Part shown: piece after piece, positions 14,201 through 27,091 of the stretch
Layout of the letters: each line of letters opens with the position of its first letter
Numbering within the stretch: position 1 is the stretch's first letter
NCBI GenBank assembly: GCA_019096065.1
Contig: JAGUCH010000001.1
Location: 2,852,001 to 2,916,000 of the forward strand
Reading direction: 5' to 3'
Length of the DNA stretch: 64,000 nt
Source: Paracyclopina nana
Lineage: Eukaryota > Arthropoda > Copepoda > Cyclopoida > Cyclopettidae
Notes under the pieces: model-generated
The model's input: the letters and a program-made list of their open reading frames with translations, nothing else
Database searches by the model: none
Told to the model about the DNA's origin: nothing
Position numbers and translations under genes: made by a program

Positions 14201-17200
14201 GTGATGTCGGGCGAGCAGTAGCTTATCTGCACGCAGTCCAAGACAAATGAGGCGAAGCGGTCAGCATGAGCAATGAATGGAAGTGAAATTGAATTCCTGG
14301 TTAGTCCATTTAACGATGCAAACTGAGATGCCATCGCGGGGGAATATAGGTGGAATTTGAGCTATATTTTGGCGTGCTACCCAAAATCAGCTTACTTAGT
14401 AGCAGCAGATGGCGATAAATGGACGAGAGCAAAATTAAGCCGTTTTCAGCTTCTCAATGAAGTTGAGATGACAATAGCCTATAATAGGATGAGCGAGACT
14501 GCCGAGAAATGGAGATCCCTTCTCTGAATAAAGACAATCTCAGAATGTGAAACCTGATCTTCTCCCATGTTTACTTCTACAATATGAAGTTGCATGCTCG
14601 TGCGATCATATACATTTCTTCTGGCTTTGTTGAAATGAGGAATGTCTATTAAGATGGTTGCACAATAGCGGTCTCCGATTTCCTTCATTGATCCAAAAAG
14701 TTCATGCGAGGTCAGCTGTTATTTTGGGCATCTACAACGATAGTATCTAGTCACAATTGACGCTGCAAACTAGACAAACAGTTGTGTAAAAAACTTTCTG
14801 ACACAGTTCTTGACACCCTTTCCCCTCGAGAAAAGATACATTGCACTATGGCACGCCTGTATTTTATTGGCCCTTTCTGTCGGAGCAAGATTTGCACTTT
14901 TTCATGTCTGAATCGCTCTTTTTGGCAAGTTCCACTGCGATCGCTTTATCTGAATTAAGCTACGCATTGGCAGCGGTGAAAACCATCGAGTTACGTTGAA
15001 ACTTCCTCTGCAAAAATAGAAACAACACTTTTTGCAAGCATAATTCGTCAAGAAATCTGTTAGTTCACTTTCATTTTTAGGCACCAGCAGCAGCCACAGG
15101 CGTAATTTACGAGGCTCGCGCTGCATGCTGCTAATGTTTGATCTAGATCTTGCTATAATAACTACCATTATTACAAGTAGTCAGACAACCTCATCGTTTC
15201 GAAATGATGATGATGATTGATAGAGCCCGAAAATGCCCCACTACTGTTGGGTGAATTGCTCCCTTTTACTTGCCCTAGGGGGGCAAGACCTCGGCTTCAC
15301 CATTTACCCCACACAGAGACAACAAAACTGCCACTATACATATAGGATATATATGTACTAGAAAAAAGATTTAAGTTTAAAAATAGAAAAAATACGCCCT
15401 TGAGTGCGTTGGTTTCCAAAGCCAAGTTTCTTGGTTACTAGAATATTGACGTACCCACTTGCAGCAGCGCGATCGGCTGCCAAGTAATAGCAGTAGTGCC
15501 TTGTGTCCGGATTTAAGCCCATGCAGGTTGCTTGGGCTGACTACGTTTTCAATTCCGTTCAATTTGGAACTGATAATAGCCAGCTATTATCACGTCTCTG
15601 GCTGTGGAATGAAAATTTACAACACTTGAAAGTGGTTCGGCGCAAGTTTATGAGACAACTTTGCAATATTCTTATACAGATACGCCCCTGTTTCCAGCCA
15701 TTGGTCATGCCCATTAATTTTGGTTATTGAATTTTTCTTTTAGTGTGGATTGGCTCGACCAATTTGGCTGTTTCTCACCTTCTGGCTCCATTTTTGGTGG
15801 CACTTTGTAGGCGAAAAAGTGCCAGGCTCACGGCCGTGGTGGGAGGCCTAGTTTTGGCTCTTTCCCTCTTGTTTGCTTCATTTGCAAAGCAATACAACCA
15901 AGTGTTTTTCAGGTAAGACAGCGAAAAAAATAACTTCATGTTCAGCCTTGAATCCCGTGAGAAAGATATATATTTTAAGAAAACCTGTTGTCATTACGAC
16001 GGCTCCTTCGCAGAGAACCAAGCAGAGTGCATTATTTTCTCACTCAAACATTACTGCCGAAATGTGCTTGGTAGGTTGCTGGCCAAAAAACCTTTATCTT
16101 TGTCATTCTTATCTAGCTAATCTATCTGAGGTGTCACCCTGTATGTCACTAGGGTCATTCCATTGAAAGTTTAGAACCGTCTGCAAACATTGCTAAGCTT
16201 CCAAGGAGGCAACGAGAAAACTTGTAGACAATGTGTGTAATATTATATGGACCTTTTTAAGAGCTGTCATTTTGGCGAAATTGCACCTCCTACTAGTAGT
16301 AAAATTACCCTAACTCAACTTTGCTCGTATTTTATTATTATTTTTTAGAGAAGAATAATTAGGCCATTTAGGCATTTTATTTTGCCATACTACCTTCAAG
16401 TCCGAGTCAGTAGTAGTTTAGCAATGACTCGACGATTCTCTGCTACAAGTAACATGCCTGATGATGACTTTATCCTGCAGCAGCATTCTATTTCCTAGCC
16501 CCGTATTTCTCCCCCATTTTTCTCTTGTATACGTCCTCGAGAGCAATCACGGATTCGATGATAAATGATGGCATTTAATGTGTACATCGCGGTCTCTCTC
16601 TCTCGTCGTAAGAGAAATGATGGTGGAATAGGAAAAGACCATTGTCATCTCCTATAATTATCTGGGAGAAGAAAATGGCGGTTTCGATTTTGCCCAAGAA
16701 ATTGAGACATGGGACTTAATGACCTCTAATTTGAGGCCTCGCATGCGCGCGCCAAGAAATGATGATACTGCTAGACATTTCACACATTCCTCTGCCGGTC
16801 TTAAATCCCATTTTGCTGCGAAAAAGATCACTGTAGCAGAGCTATCATCATCAGCATGCTCAACTTGAAGTCGCGTGCTGCTTATGCTGCAAGCATTTTT
16901 GAGAAAACTGTCTAGTATGTTACGCACATTTACACTCACTCGCTCGAGCAGCTAGGCGCGTGAGGAAATTCTGGCCGTGAAATATTGTCTAAATAATCTC
17001 ATTAACAGGGCAGAGCAAATGGATCTTCTCAAATCATATAGCATGACTTGCACACAAGGGTTTTCTCAATTTCAGGACGAGGAGCTGTGTGGAATTAACT
17101 AGGTGATAAGTGCGCCGCGTATTCAAGCGAAGCCTTTTAAAGCAACACGAGAGGCCTTGAAATGTTATGTTAGTGGTGATAATTTTTGACACTTGTGTGT

Positions 17201-19501
17201 CCCTATAATTTGTTCGCAGACTTGCGCGCTCCTAAATGTATTTTGACAGCTTTTCAACTCCGCCACGCGATTGCATGAATAGTAATGACGATGGTCCATA
17301 AAAAGCAGTTGGGACGCATATACGAACAGCATCCGTGGTGGTATATGTTTTTCTTTGCATTTCAGCTATGGCATCTTTTGCGGCATTGGTTGTGCTATGG
17401 TCCGAGAGACCTCTAGCCTCATGCTAGGCCAGTATTTCAAGCGAAAACGAGAGCTCGTTGAGACCCTTTCGGCCACTGGCATCGGCTTTGGCATTGCCAT
17501 TTTCTCCAACGTTTACCACTTAGGGCTAAAGTAAGTCTCAGTCCTCCTCAGCTACGTTACTGTTTTTCTCGCACGGCGGACATTTTCAACCCATTTGAGG
17601 ATAGTTGTTATTTTTATTATTTTTAAAAGTGCGTGGCGCCATTACATAGCGTCAATTGCCCAGGCATAGTAAAATGCGCACGCGCGCGCGATATATGGCT
17701 AATCGGAATAATGGCCGGGATTTTGGGCTTAGCTCAAGCATCTCCTACGCATCGTAATTATGATTTTGCACGACAAAGCAATTTTTTCTTTTGTCTGCAA
17801 ATTGGCTGGAAGAAAGACAATCGAGCCATAACGTCCGGCATTGACTTTTTAGGTCTCTCGGTTGGCGTCTGGGCCTTCAGGCGATGACTGGGTCGGCCAT
17901 TAGCCTCTTCTTCCTCGGTCTTTTTTATCGGTCGGCCTCGCTGTATCACCCTCAGCGACGTGCTATCCTTCATCTGAAAGACATGTCCAAGCGAAAGGGC
18001 AAGGACAAAAACAAGATCGAGTGCAAGCCGCCCTACTTCGACGCCTCCGCGCTGAGAATGAGGTCGTTTCAGGTCGTCCTCGCTGCCGTGGCCGTCGCAT
18101 ATTTGGGGATATACGCGCCTCTATTTTTCCTCGTGAGTGATAATCGTGACTACGCTTAGCCCAGGCCCTAATGTGAATTTTTTAAGGTGCCCCTGGCCAT
18201 GGACGAGGGCCTCGGCGAGGACGCCATTCTGCTGCAAACGTTTCTGGGCGTTGCCTCGTCAATCGGAGCTTTCTCCTTCGGAATTGTCATATTATCAAAG
18301 AGCCAACAGTGCATGATATCACGCCAGTACCTACTCCAGGCCTCTATTTTTGGGACCGGTATGCTATACTATGGGCGCGCTCTTTTGGACTCGTCCGACC
18401 GTGAAATCACTTCATTTACTTTTAGGCATATCCATCTTGGCCCTGGCCTCGGTCGAAGGCTATCACGGGTACTTGCTTTTCGTGTGGATGTACGGCGTCT
18501 TCATCGGAGGCGCCGAGGTCTCTTTCAGGGTCTACTGCTACGAGAAGCTGCGGATCAAGCACTACAGCAGAGGCTGGGGCTACATCCAGGGGGCCAAAGC
18601 CTTTCCCTACCTCGTCGGTTTCCCCATCACTGCCTACATTTGCGAGGCCGCTGGCGACCCCAAGGCCGGCTTCTACTTTAGCTTTGTGTGCTGCATTCTG
18701 GGCGCCACCTTGCTTTTCTTCATGGACTGCTCTAAAAGCTCCTCAGTGTACGGCTCCAGACTAGATTTATGCAAAACTGACACGAATCTCACAATGTTCG
18801 AAATGAATGGGAGCGTGGTGCAGGATCCGGCCTCTGGCGGCGGCCCCTCGGCAGCAGATAAGATAGGCCTCATCGCGGAGCCTCGCAACGGCCATTTGAA
18901 GTGCACTTGCCTCCCAGTGGGCTCAGTTGGACTCGAGGAATTGGAGGATAAGATCAAGGAGATGGAAGAGGCCTCCCTCGCCTTGGCAGAGGTGAGCATG
19001 GCTTCCAACAACAGCAAAGTTCACTTCAACGAAGAAATACAGGTTGTGCCTGAAGACGAGGAGGAAAACGACGATGAAGAAGCCATGATTGATCTTGCTC
19101 AGGCCTTGTACGCAGCAGGAGCCCAGCCCGAGCTGCTAGAGTGCATTTCCGAGGAGGACCTCTATCGAGAGGCCCTCAAGAACTTGCTTTGTTGTGACGG
19201 GGATCCGGCAGCCTCATCGAATGATCGAATGTTTCACAGTGCTGCTTTTATGCCCTCTACCACCTCAATGAGTCCTGAGCCAGGACAAAAGGTTCGACGT
19301 AGTCAATCAGAAACTGATTTAGTGCATTTGCTGGGTGCGTCGAACCCCGTGCCATTATCATCGTCTGCCACCGCAACAGCAGCAGCCACTGATCCAAATC
19401 AATCGGCTCAAGTGAGGCGACAAAAGACTTGGCACCAGTTCAAGCCCATCTTAGCCGAGGCCGTAGGTAGAGCCTCGCAGCACGCAACGTCCGTTGTGTG
19501 A
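8218..19501 (+). CDS. SLC16-type monocarboxylate transporter (MCT), 8 coding exons, 846 aa
   Basis: Coding exons: 8218-8602, 13668-13766, 13914-14108, 15744-15912, 17366-17530, 17853-18132, 18187-18358 and 18426-19501. They total 2541 nt with matching phases at every join. The product is a 12-helix major facilitator of the monocarboxylate porter family, expected to move lactate, pyruvate or similar solutes across the plasma membrane, usually with protons. Evidence includes the family signature YPEGGWGWVV at residues 177-186, YRSASLYHPQRRAILHL after helix 6, and helices spread over residues 182-590. The N-terminal extension of about 175 residues is Ser/Arg/Thr-rich and the C-terminal tail of about 256 residues holds an acidic run (EDEEENDDEEA). 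The start is ATGGCGGAC at 8218, 9 nt after an acceptor; an in-frame ATG at 8125 lies in the presumed intron. The substrate and the fly orthologue cannot be settled here. Confidence 0.92.
8603..13667 (+). other. MCT intron, 5.1 kb
   Basis: The intron runs from donor TCTG/GTAAGA to acceptor CCTCACCTTGCAG. It separates the Ser-rich exon from the exon that starts DKSRRLSKYDDE. The longest open frame inside, 11921-12472 on the plus strand (183 codons), has no recognised domain and no convincing splice sites. Short repeats of CCCAAGATAG(T/C)AGTATG occur near 9079 and 9605. Nothing else was recognised. Confidence 0.7.
14109..15743 (+). other. MCT intron, 1.6 kb
   Basis: This phase-1 intron splits a valine codon between transmembrane segments 1 and 2. 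The donor is GTAG/GTGAGT and the acceptor is TTTTTCTTTTAG. No coding sequence or recognisable element was seen inside. Confidence 0.85.
15913..17365 (+). other. MCT intron, 1.45 kb
   Basis: This phase-2 intron lies between segments 3 and 4, with donor TTCAG/GTAAGA and acceptor TTTGCATTTCAG. It contains no recognised gene; a minus-strand open frame at 16658-16939 shows no domain. Confidence 0.85.
17531..17852 (+). other. MCT intron, 322 nt, with an alternating GC/CG tract
   Basis: This phase-2 intron runs from GCTAAA/GTAAGT to GACTTTTTAG. It includes an alternating purine-pyrimidine run, GCGCACGCGCGCGCGATATAT, split here as about 17674-17694, that could favour left-handed DNA. No coding sequence is seen. 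Confidence 0.8.
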
Positions 19502-19584
19502 TCATTGTTAATTGCTACGCCAAAGAGGTCTTTCATAAGTTTTTGACTCATCCTTTAAAGAAGCTAGTCAGTCTGTGATACGGT

Positions 19585-19590
19585 AATAAA
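19585..19590 (+). terminator. Polyadenylation signal of the MCT gene
   Basis: AATAAA lies 84 bases after the MCT stop codon. It is the first canonical signal downstream, so the 3' untranslated region is probably only about 100-120 nt. Confidence 0.6.
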
Positions 19591-20785
19591 CATGTTCCTA
19601 AGTACGCGCGCTTTGCCGAAGAGGCGGATGTGAGCGGGTTTCTTTTTTAAAAAGGCCCATTTAGTTTCAGCAGAAGTCCTTGCAAGGCAATTCAATTAGA
19701 GACGAGGCAATTACACTCTAATACCACCCGGGGTGCAGAGAAAATGACAACCGATTACTTCTGTTCATTGTCTCAGAGCAAAGCGAGACTCGCGATTGAA
19801 ATTCTTCATTAAGGCCCTTAGATACTCAAAGGTAGCTTAGGCTGCTCTTTCTCTCTTCGTGATGAGATTAAAAAGTTGGCCAATATATCATAACTTTGTG
19901 TACAACTGCCGTGAAAAAGTTTCATCCTCATAGTAGAGCTTGTGCAACTTTGATGGAATTGCTTGCATTGTGAAAAAAGGCTTCTGGTGTTCACCCACTG
20001 GCCAATTGAATTATCAACTGTACCGGCGACGGTCATTAAACCCGTACTACAACAGCAGTCGCATTGAAAAATGGCTTTACGTGGGTGTGCGGACATGACA
20101 TTTCTACTACTGTGCCGGCCCAATCCGTTTCTGCCGGAGTAGGAATTCGAAATCAAGTTTCTGTGAATGGCTCCTGCAATTTTATGTAAATTGAGCTGAT
20201 GTTGATCAAAAACGAGGCATTGGAAGTACGAGTACGCTAGTATATGTGGTCAAAGCTGTATATTGACTTTGAACAACCATGGATGGGCAGTGGGCCATCG
20301 AAGATTAATGATAGTAGCTTCTCGCTTAGCCACTTTCCACATAAGCCTTATTCTGTGCGATTTCAGCAGGCCTGACTGTGACACCATTACGCAGCATTAG
20401 AGTTTCAGTCAAAATGCTTGATTGGCCGCAAAGCTACAACAGCCTTTGATTTTTACTTTACTAGGTAGCTTTTAGCGGAGCAACAAAGGAAATGCACACC
20501 AGCACATGGTTTTAATGGCTAATGACATGCACGAGATATCCTCTACATAGAAATGCTCTTTTGAGTGTCAAGCACACGTGTTGCCTCGAACAAGTGCGAG
20601 AATGTGTCATCAAACAGCAGGAAAGCAAAAAAGAAAACATTAAGCTTTCAAACCCTCTTCTTGCTTTTAGATCGCGTCAGTCCACAGTAGCAGAGTAATC
20701 TGTGTACTTATTCTCATTAGGCAGCACAGCAGCTTGATGAGCCCCACTAAGTGTTTTCGCTCTTGCCGCCAAACTGATTTTTGGC
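19591..20785. other. Intergenic DNA, nothing recognised
   Basis: Only short unrelated open frames are present, the longest on the minus strand at 19818-20156. No domain, splice-site pair or inverted-repeat element was recognised. Confidence 0.5.
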
Positions 20786-20789
20786 TTAC

Positions 20790-22065
20790 CTAAAAATTAC
20801 TGTAATTTATGGCCGATAATTTGTCTATCATGACTTATAAAAGTATGATTTTCAACTTATTTGCCAATCGAATAAGTTGGCCGTAACTGACACAAATTAT
20901 TTTCAAATTATTATAATTTATGGAAATAATTTGGTGATAAAGGAAATCATCACAAATTACAATAATTTGACCAATGGACAACTTACAAAACCAATTGCAA
21001 TTGAATTTTTCAGTTGCTTATAAGGGATGGTTTTAAGGTGACCAATAATTTAACAATTGACCCCAATGAATTCAGCTGCCGAAATATTCAGCTGACAAAA
21101 TAATAAATAAATTCGCCAAATCAAAGGTGGATAAAACCAAAGTTAAAAAAACTGCCTACAAAGATAAAATCATTAAAAATCACTGCAATCCAACGTTCAA
21201 GATGCAAAAAGCTTGTCTCCTGAGACTCCTGGAGCAGAATACACTCAGGTGATTGTAATTTATTTGATAAAAAGCCTGCCTGTCACCCACTTGGCTTTGG
21301 ATGATGCTTTGGTATGCTTAAAAACCCAATTTTGGAAATAGTCAACTTCAATCCAATGGTTGGGTTTTCAAGTAAGAGGAGCGACCTAGCAATCGGCATG
21401 AAAGTTCAGTGTTTGGTGACCAACCCTATCCAATCCAAGGCGCCATTCGTATCGTCTCCTATGAAGTTTCCATTTGAATATGTCTTAGCAAAGGTACATT
21501 TCAAATGAAATTTAAAATTAATTATCAGCTGATAATTACTTCAAAGGGACAAGCCTTCTTCTAAGAGAGCAGAAGAGGAAACAACTTCTGAAAGAGATGA
21601 CAAGACAGTTCTTGACTATGAGAAGCTAGAGCTGCTCCAAGCAGAGAGGGATCGTATCAAGTGTTCAAGTTTGATAATGGCAATATTACCTTATTTCAAC
21701 AAAATATCAAATGCTTATTTCTCATTAAATCTATGAATTGCATTAAATAAAACATTCTATGGTATATAGTAATATGAAAATGACTATTTTTTTCAAGCGA
21801 CTGATTTTCAGCTTAAAATGTTGTATAAACAAATTATAATCAACTTTATAATTTGACATTGAGCAAAACTAATGTTTTTCTGACAACTTACATTACCAAA
21901 TTTTTTCAACTTATAATCGAATTTATAAGATGCAGTAAATTGTTATTTCAGAGAAATTTTAAAAATGATCTTCAACTTACATGACCAACTTATATGTCAC
22001 ATATCACTATATAAAAAACTTGGCATTAAGGCTTACCAAATCCTACTTACATCCAACTTAGATCC
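20790..22065. mobile_element. Degenerate AT-rich repeat element, probable DNA transposon remnant
   Basis: Two flanking clusters are dense in copies of CAACTTA(T/C)A and its complement ATAAGTTG. One lies at about 20820-21030 and the other at about 21820-22000. Between them is a less AT-rich core with coding-like fragments, including a short charged open stretch (DDKTVLDYEKLELLQAERDR) at about 21595-21660. Short GGCTTACC direct repeats lie near both edges (about 20789 and 22030). Many short subterminal motifs around a decayed coding core is typical of DNA transposons. No clear terminal inverted repeat or target duplication was found, so the family and exact ends are uncertain. Confidence 0.4.
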
Positions 22066-25000
22066 AACTGAAGGTAAGGCGAAACACTTAGTGGGGAGGT
22101 TCAAACGTCAAAAGATTGAAGTTCAAAGCTACGCCGCGTTTTTTAATGAGACTAATTAAAAGCCTGTTCGGGCCTAATTAGCTTGATTTATAACTTTGTT
22201 CGAGACTCCTCATAAAGTTGGGAGAAAAAGAAACCACCTTGAGTAATATACCACAGAATAGACGAGGAATGCCAAAGGTTAAAACCGAATCGATCCTTCA
22301 CAAATTCAAGAGTGTATCAAGGATACGATTTCTTCTTCTCAAAGTTTTCTTGCCAAGCACAGCGAGCACTCAATTTTGGCTCGCTGCTACTTCTTCGTTG
22401 CAATATAAAGCTGCACAAAACGTATTATTCTCGGGAGTGAAATTGATTGGCCATGCCTCGTTTAGGTTTAAGTGGCCCAATTCCATGAGATGAAGGAAAA
22501 CTCTGCCATACGAAGATGTATACACTCTTGGCCAATTTCCATTCAATTTGGTACCCGCTCATCCTTCAAATTCACTATACACTTCGCATTCTTTTCATTG
22601 AGATCCCTGAAAAGTGCCATGATATTTTTAATTAAAAATGCATGTTATATGTATTTATGATTGCAATGCGCTTTTTTCTTGGAAGCTACTTACTCACTGC
22701 CCGTATGATTTCCTTGATTAGGTCCAATGCTGGAATCTGTGGAGTCACATAATATGCATCATAGCTGATAAATGTTATTGCCGAAGCAAAAAGCAATTAT
22801 GATTACAATATGCACGACCATCAAGGTAGACTGGGGGCTTCGTCTATTGTTGATGCGACATGTTATTGGAGAGTAAATCAAGCGACAAAAACCGGCATAT
22901 ACTATGATGATCCTGCCAGCGACCCAGAGTCCAAATATTGCAACCATTGGTTTCAAAACTCCCATAGAATATGAGAAGCTAGCTTCAAAGAACTTCCATC
23001 CTACAATGCGTTTATGCGAAGAATTCCTTTAAAATCAAATCCAATTAACCCCATTATTAAAAATGTTATGCGTAGAACGTCCATTTCTTGATACGATCAG
23101 ACATTATTCCGTTTTTAGGCTTTGCTTGCTGTGCTTTTACTGCCACTGTTGCACCCTTTAGTAGAATTTTTCAGAATATTTTGCTATCTGACATCTGATA
23201 AGAGCTTGCTCAACACTGAAAATAAATGAGTTGGAAAGCAATTAGCAGTTGCTTGTAGAAGAAGTTGCAGGCTTTACAAAAGATTTTCATCTCCCGGAGC
23301 TTGAGAGTCGACAATTTACAGTTTTGGCATTGGTCATAAAATGTGACGTTTTTGACTTGTTGTCCCATGGCTTCAAAATTGTGCAGAGAGTAATGGGCCA
23401 TAAAATTGGTAAAAGCTTTTTCTTGGCAGATTTTTGAGCAATTTGTTACTTTATATTTTTCACTGGAATGATTGCAATGTATTGGTTCCGTACAAAAAAT
23501 GGTATGAATCTAAAGCTTTTCTGGGTAGACTTTTGAGCAATTAGTTACTTTATGCAATAGGGGCATAGTTTTCTGGTACTTTTGCAACCAGAGGAGGAAC
23601 AAAATAGTTACAGACTAGTTTTGCGTCTAACATTGTCACAAAAACGTTTTGGAGGAAAAGGAGGCTAGAATGGGAACCGTCCTTGGGAAAAAGTATTGGC
23701 GCCTTTGCGCATTTTTATCTTCTGCAGAATGGGTTGCTTTTAAATCAAAGGCTTTTGTTGAGGGCGGACAAAAAGCTGTTGTTGGGTGAGAAGACAGGCC
23801 AAAAGTGGAAGGATGCGCTTCTTTTTGCAAGGGTGGATGAAAAAATGAACACCACCATAGCGAAATGTTCCATTTTCCGACCTTTTCCAAGTATTGAAAT
23901 TAAAATTGCAGCTTTTTTTAATCAAATAGTTGCAAAGTCGATTATTTCTGTATTTTCATCATCCTTCCTTCTTATTGCTTCGCACAGAAGGAAGCAAGTT
24001 TTCCTGGAAAGCCATCTGCTCCCAATAAGTAACTTTTTCCAGGAAAGGCTTATAACTTGTGTGCTGCAGAAGTCTGTTGGGGCAATTTTTACAGTTTATA
24101 TGTGTAATATTCTGTTCGTCAAGTGTTGAAACACTTCCCTGTCATCATAGTCTTCTGGTCGAGATTTGCTCTCAATTTACTTGACGATTTGACAGAAGGA
24201 GGGGAAATAACTCTTGCGACCTACATTTGAAAGCTTACAAGAGTAATTTTTTTTCATTAGTTCTGCTTTGCTCTGCTAGGAGGAACATTAACAAAAAAGC
24301 CGCCTTCAGGCTCTTGCTCCAGCAACTGATTAATTATGCTCGTGGTATACCAATTGCATTCTAATAGAGGACATTTATGAGCCGGATGGCACCAGTTCAG
24401 TACATGGTACGATCCATGAGCCACTTGCTACATGAAGGACTTTAAAGGTCGATTATGTGGCCAAATTTGGCAGAAAGTAATGATGTTGGACGACCGAGCT
24501 ACATTCCGGTTTCGCGTGTCACGTCTAATTGAAGTTACGTGTTCTCAGTTTCACATTTTGGGTCATTTTGGTTTAATTTTGTGAATTGGTCACGCATTTC
24601 GCACACCATTTTAAGGTCAAAAAATTAGGGCCAACTCGAATGGAGCAGAGAACACTCCAAGCCTTTTTCCTCGAGTGCAAAAAAAGCACCACGAGCATCG
24701 TAATGATGTCAATTGCAGCATAAAGGAGAGCAGACTAAACACTTTTCCTTTTACGAAGGAGCAGGAAAATGGGCTTTCAGCCTCTTTCGTCTGCTGTCTT
24801 TGGTTTTTGACCATTCTCGAGTGAGTGTAAGCCATTTTCTCTAGATTTATGAATCTGGCTCACGGGTATGATTTGTGAGACCACTCAGAGGAAAATCCGT
24901 GACAGCTTTGTCGACAGTTGCAGTGGCAGACGCTTTCCTTATTGGCGGTTGCTTTTACGTCTAATGCTGTTGTTGCGAGCTGTTGGCCTTTTATGGGTGC

Positions 25001-27091
25001 ATCAATAAGTTCGATAAAAGCCTCATGCTGGGACCTTTTATGGCCAGCAGCAAAGGCCAAATGGTCAAAAAGGGGGGAATTCTACAGAATAGAAAAAGCC
25101 TCATGATGATGAACAAAAGCTCACCCACACAGCCATGTTGATAGTCCGATGCTTCAACATTCATTAACGAGTAAAAATAGCGCAGCGTTTTTCTCCGCAA
25201 AATAAAGATGCTTTTTTGGCGGGCTGAACAATGCAGCGCGCGGCTAAAATCACAAAAAGGGTTACGCTGCGCGTGAAATCATTAGCACTTCTTTGTTTAT
25301 GCATTGTTCTAGCCTGACACCATTATCAACAATGAATCTTTGAGGAAATTGATGATAACGCCTCGTACATCTTCATTGCGAGTTACAGCAGTGTATTTCG
25401 TATTTGGGCAAGGGGCTAGATTGCGTTTGCAATTTTCCATCAGCTTCAATCTGTGTTTGCACACAATGGTCGCGCGCGGCGTCAATCAAGTGAATATCTA
25501 CCAGTCTGCCACGCCCGCATGTGACACGAGTACAGGCAAATGGCTTGTGTACCAGGCTCACGCCCATCCGTAATATATTGGCTTAGAGTTGAGATTGATG
25601 GACCGGATCTGATGGCTGAACAATTGGTTCATTGACGCATTCGGATTCCTTACAAATGGTGGCCTCACGACAGCCATTTGTTTCAAGCGTAGCTTCAGGC
25701 GAGCTATACACCATGAATGTTACCCTACATGTTCACGCCTCATGCCTACAAATGATGGCTTTATCTCAATCATCGACGTCCACATGCACCCATTAGTTTT
25801 TGCACATTGCCAAAGCCATCAACGATTATAAATCTACGAGCGCCATTTTTAACTAATTGAGGCCGAGATCAATAGTAATTAGAGGGGGAGAGGAGAAAAA
25901 AAAGCCCTATCGCAGATCTAGGCCAGTGATAACACAGATCACAGATCACAATACTATATTCTGGAATTGACACAATGAATGAGAAATTGGCCGAGAAATT
26001 TCTTAGCGCGAGTGAGGAGCTCACGTAGTACAGTAACTCTTGGTCGAGTCAAGTATGCATGAAATTAAATTAGCCGTGTCAGAGCTGTACGACTCACTCA
26101 GCCAATGAGAGATACGTTGTTACGTACCTCGCGGTCTCACAGGGATATCTTACGTGGGGAGTAATTTGTGCCATCACTCTTTGTTTCTATTCCAAGGGCG
26201 CCCATTTCTGAAAAATGAAATGTGTCACCCGTGAATTCGCCGTTAACAAGGTATGATTTGTCGACGTTTATGGCTCCACTTTGTATGACTTGAAACAGAT
26301 TTATGGCTTGATCAGTCGAATGGCGGATGCGGACCAAAAAACCAGGAGACTCATCCATCTGCACGAAAGTTACGCCATATATACAAATGGTGACGAAAAA
26401 AGGGTCACAGCGAGCCATTTGTCTCGGCTAGATTCCAGTGTTCCACTCAAATCACCGAATTCTTCCGTGGAAAATAATGGCCGAAGGCACAGCGCGCCTG
26501 GACTATGATTGATCAGTAAATACATCACGCATTAGTAAAAACGGGCCACATCCCATATCTACTACACATTGATTGTTTAGCGCAGGAAAAAAACTAGCTT
26601 CTTGGGGAGATCGTATCGAACACTTCAAAAGGCTATTTAAAGTTGGCTCTCATACCAACTACGTATGAATTCTGATCGATCATCTATGTTTGGATAACCC
26701 TGAAGGCCTGCTCGGGCATGGGCCGAAAATTGACTAGTCATTTCATAACCCGGACAATAGCAATTTTTGTTAAAGAAGCACTCTGGATGCGGACGTAGCC
26801 ACTTACTATCTTCGAACGAGAATCGTATTTTTCATTCCATGTAATAATACTGTGATAAAGTGTGATTGCAGCTCGCAAAATTTGCTAAATGATGAGTAAG
26901 TGCCAATGTCAACACTTGGCTATTTGTAGATCATGATTATCATGCAGAAGACTCTGATTGTCAGATAGAATGGGTAATGCTTAGAATAAGCCATCTTTGT
27001 TGGATCCTGCGCTCAGTTGATCGACCTCCAATCTACAAAAGAAACGCACGCATGAGAAAGGTTTCGAGATTCCGGTTGGTTCTTTCCGGAC
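22066..27091. other. Intergenic DNA between MCT and TipE genes
   Basis: No gene was recognised on either strand. Open frames of 60-150 codons (for example 23683-24129 plus and 26137-26418 minus) lack domains and exon signals. The region holds a short direct duplication, listed separately. The 3' untranslated region of the minus-strand TipE gene must lie at the right end, but I found no canonical AATAAA there on the minus strand. Confidence 0.5.
23412..23553. repeat. Direct duplication, two copies of about 42 bp spaced 100 bp apart
   Basis: AAAGCTTTT(T)CT.GG.AGA at 23412 and again at 23512 is followed in both copies by TTTTGAGCAATT.GTTACTTTAT. The copies differ at only a few bases, so the duplication is fairly recent. 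No function is evident. Confidence 0.6.

Noticed and set aside
17674-17694. Alternating CG tract as a functional Z-DNA element
   Set aside because: The tract is short and intronic; alternating sequence alone does not support a function.
26845-26866. TAATACTGT, identical to the start of miR-8/miR-200
   Set aside because: Downstream bases diverge and no complementary arm lies within 80 bases upstream, so no precursor hairpin forms.
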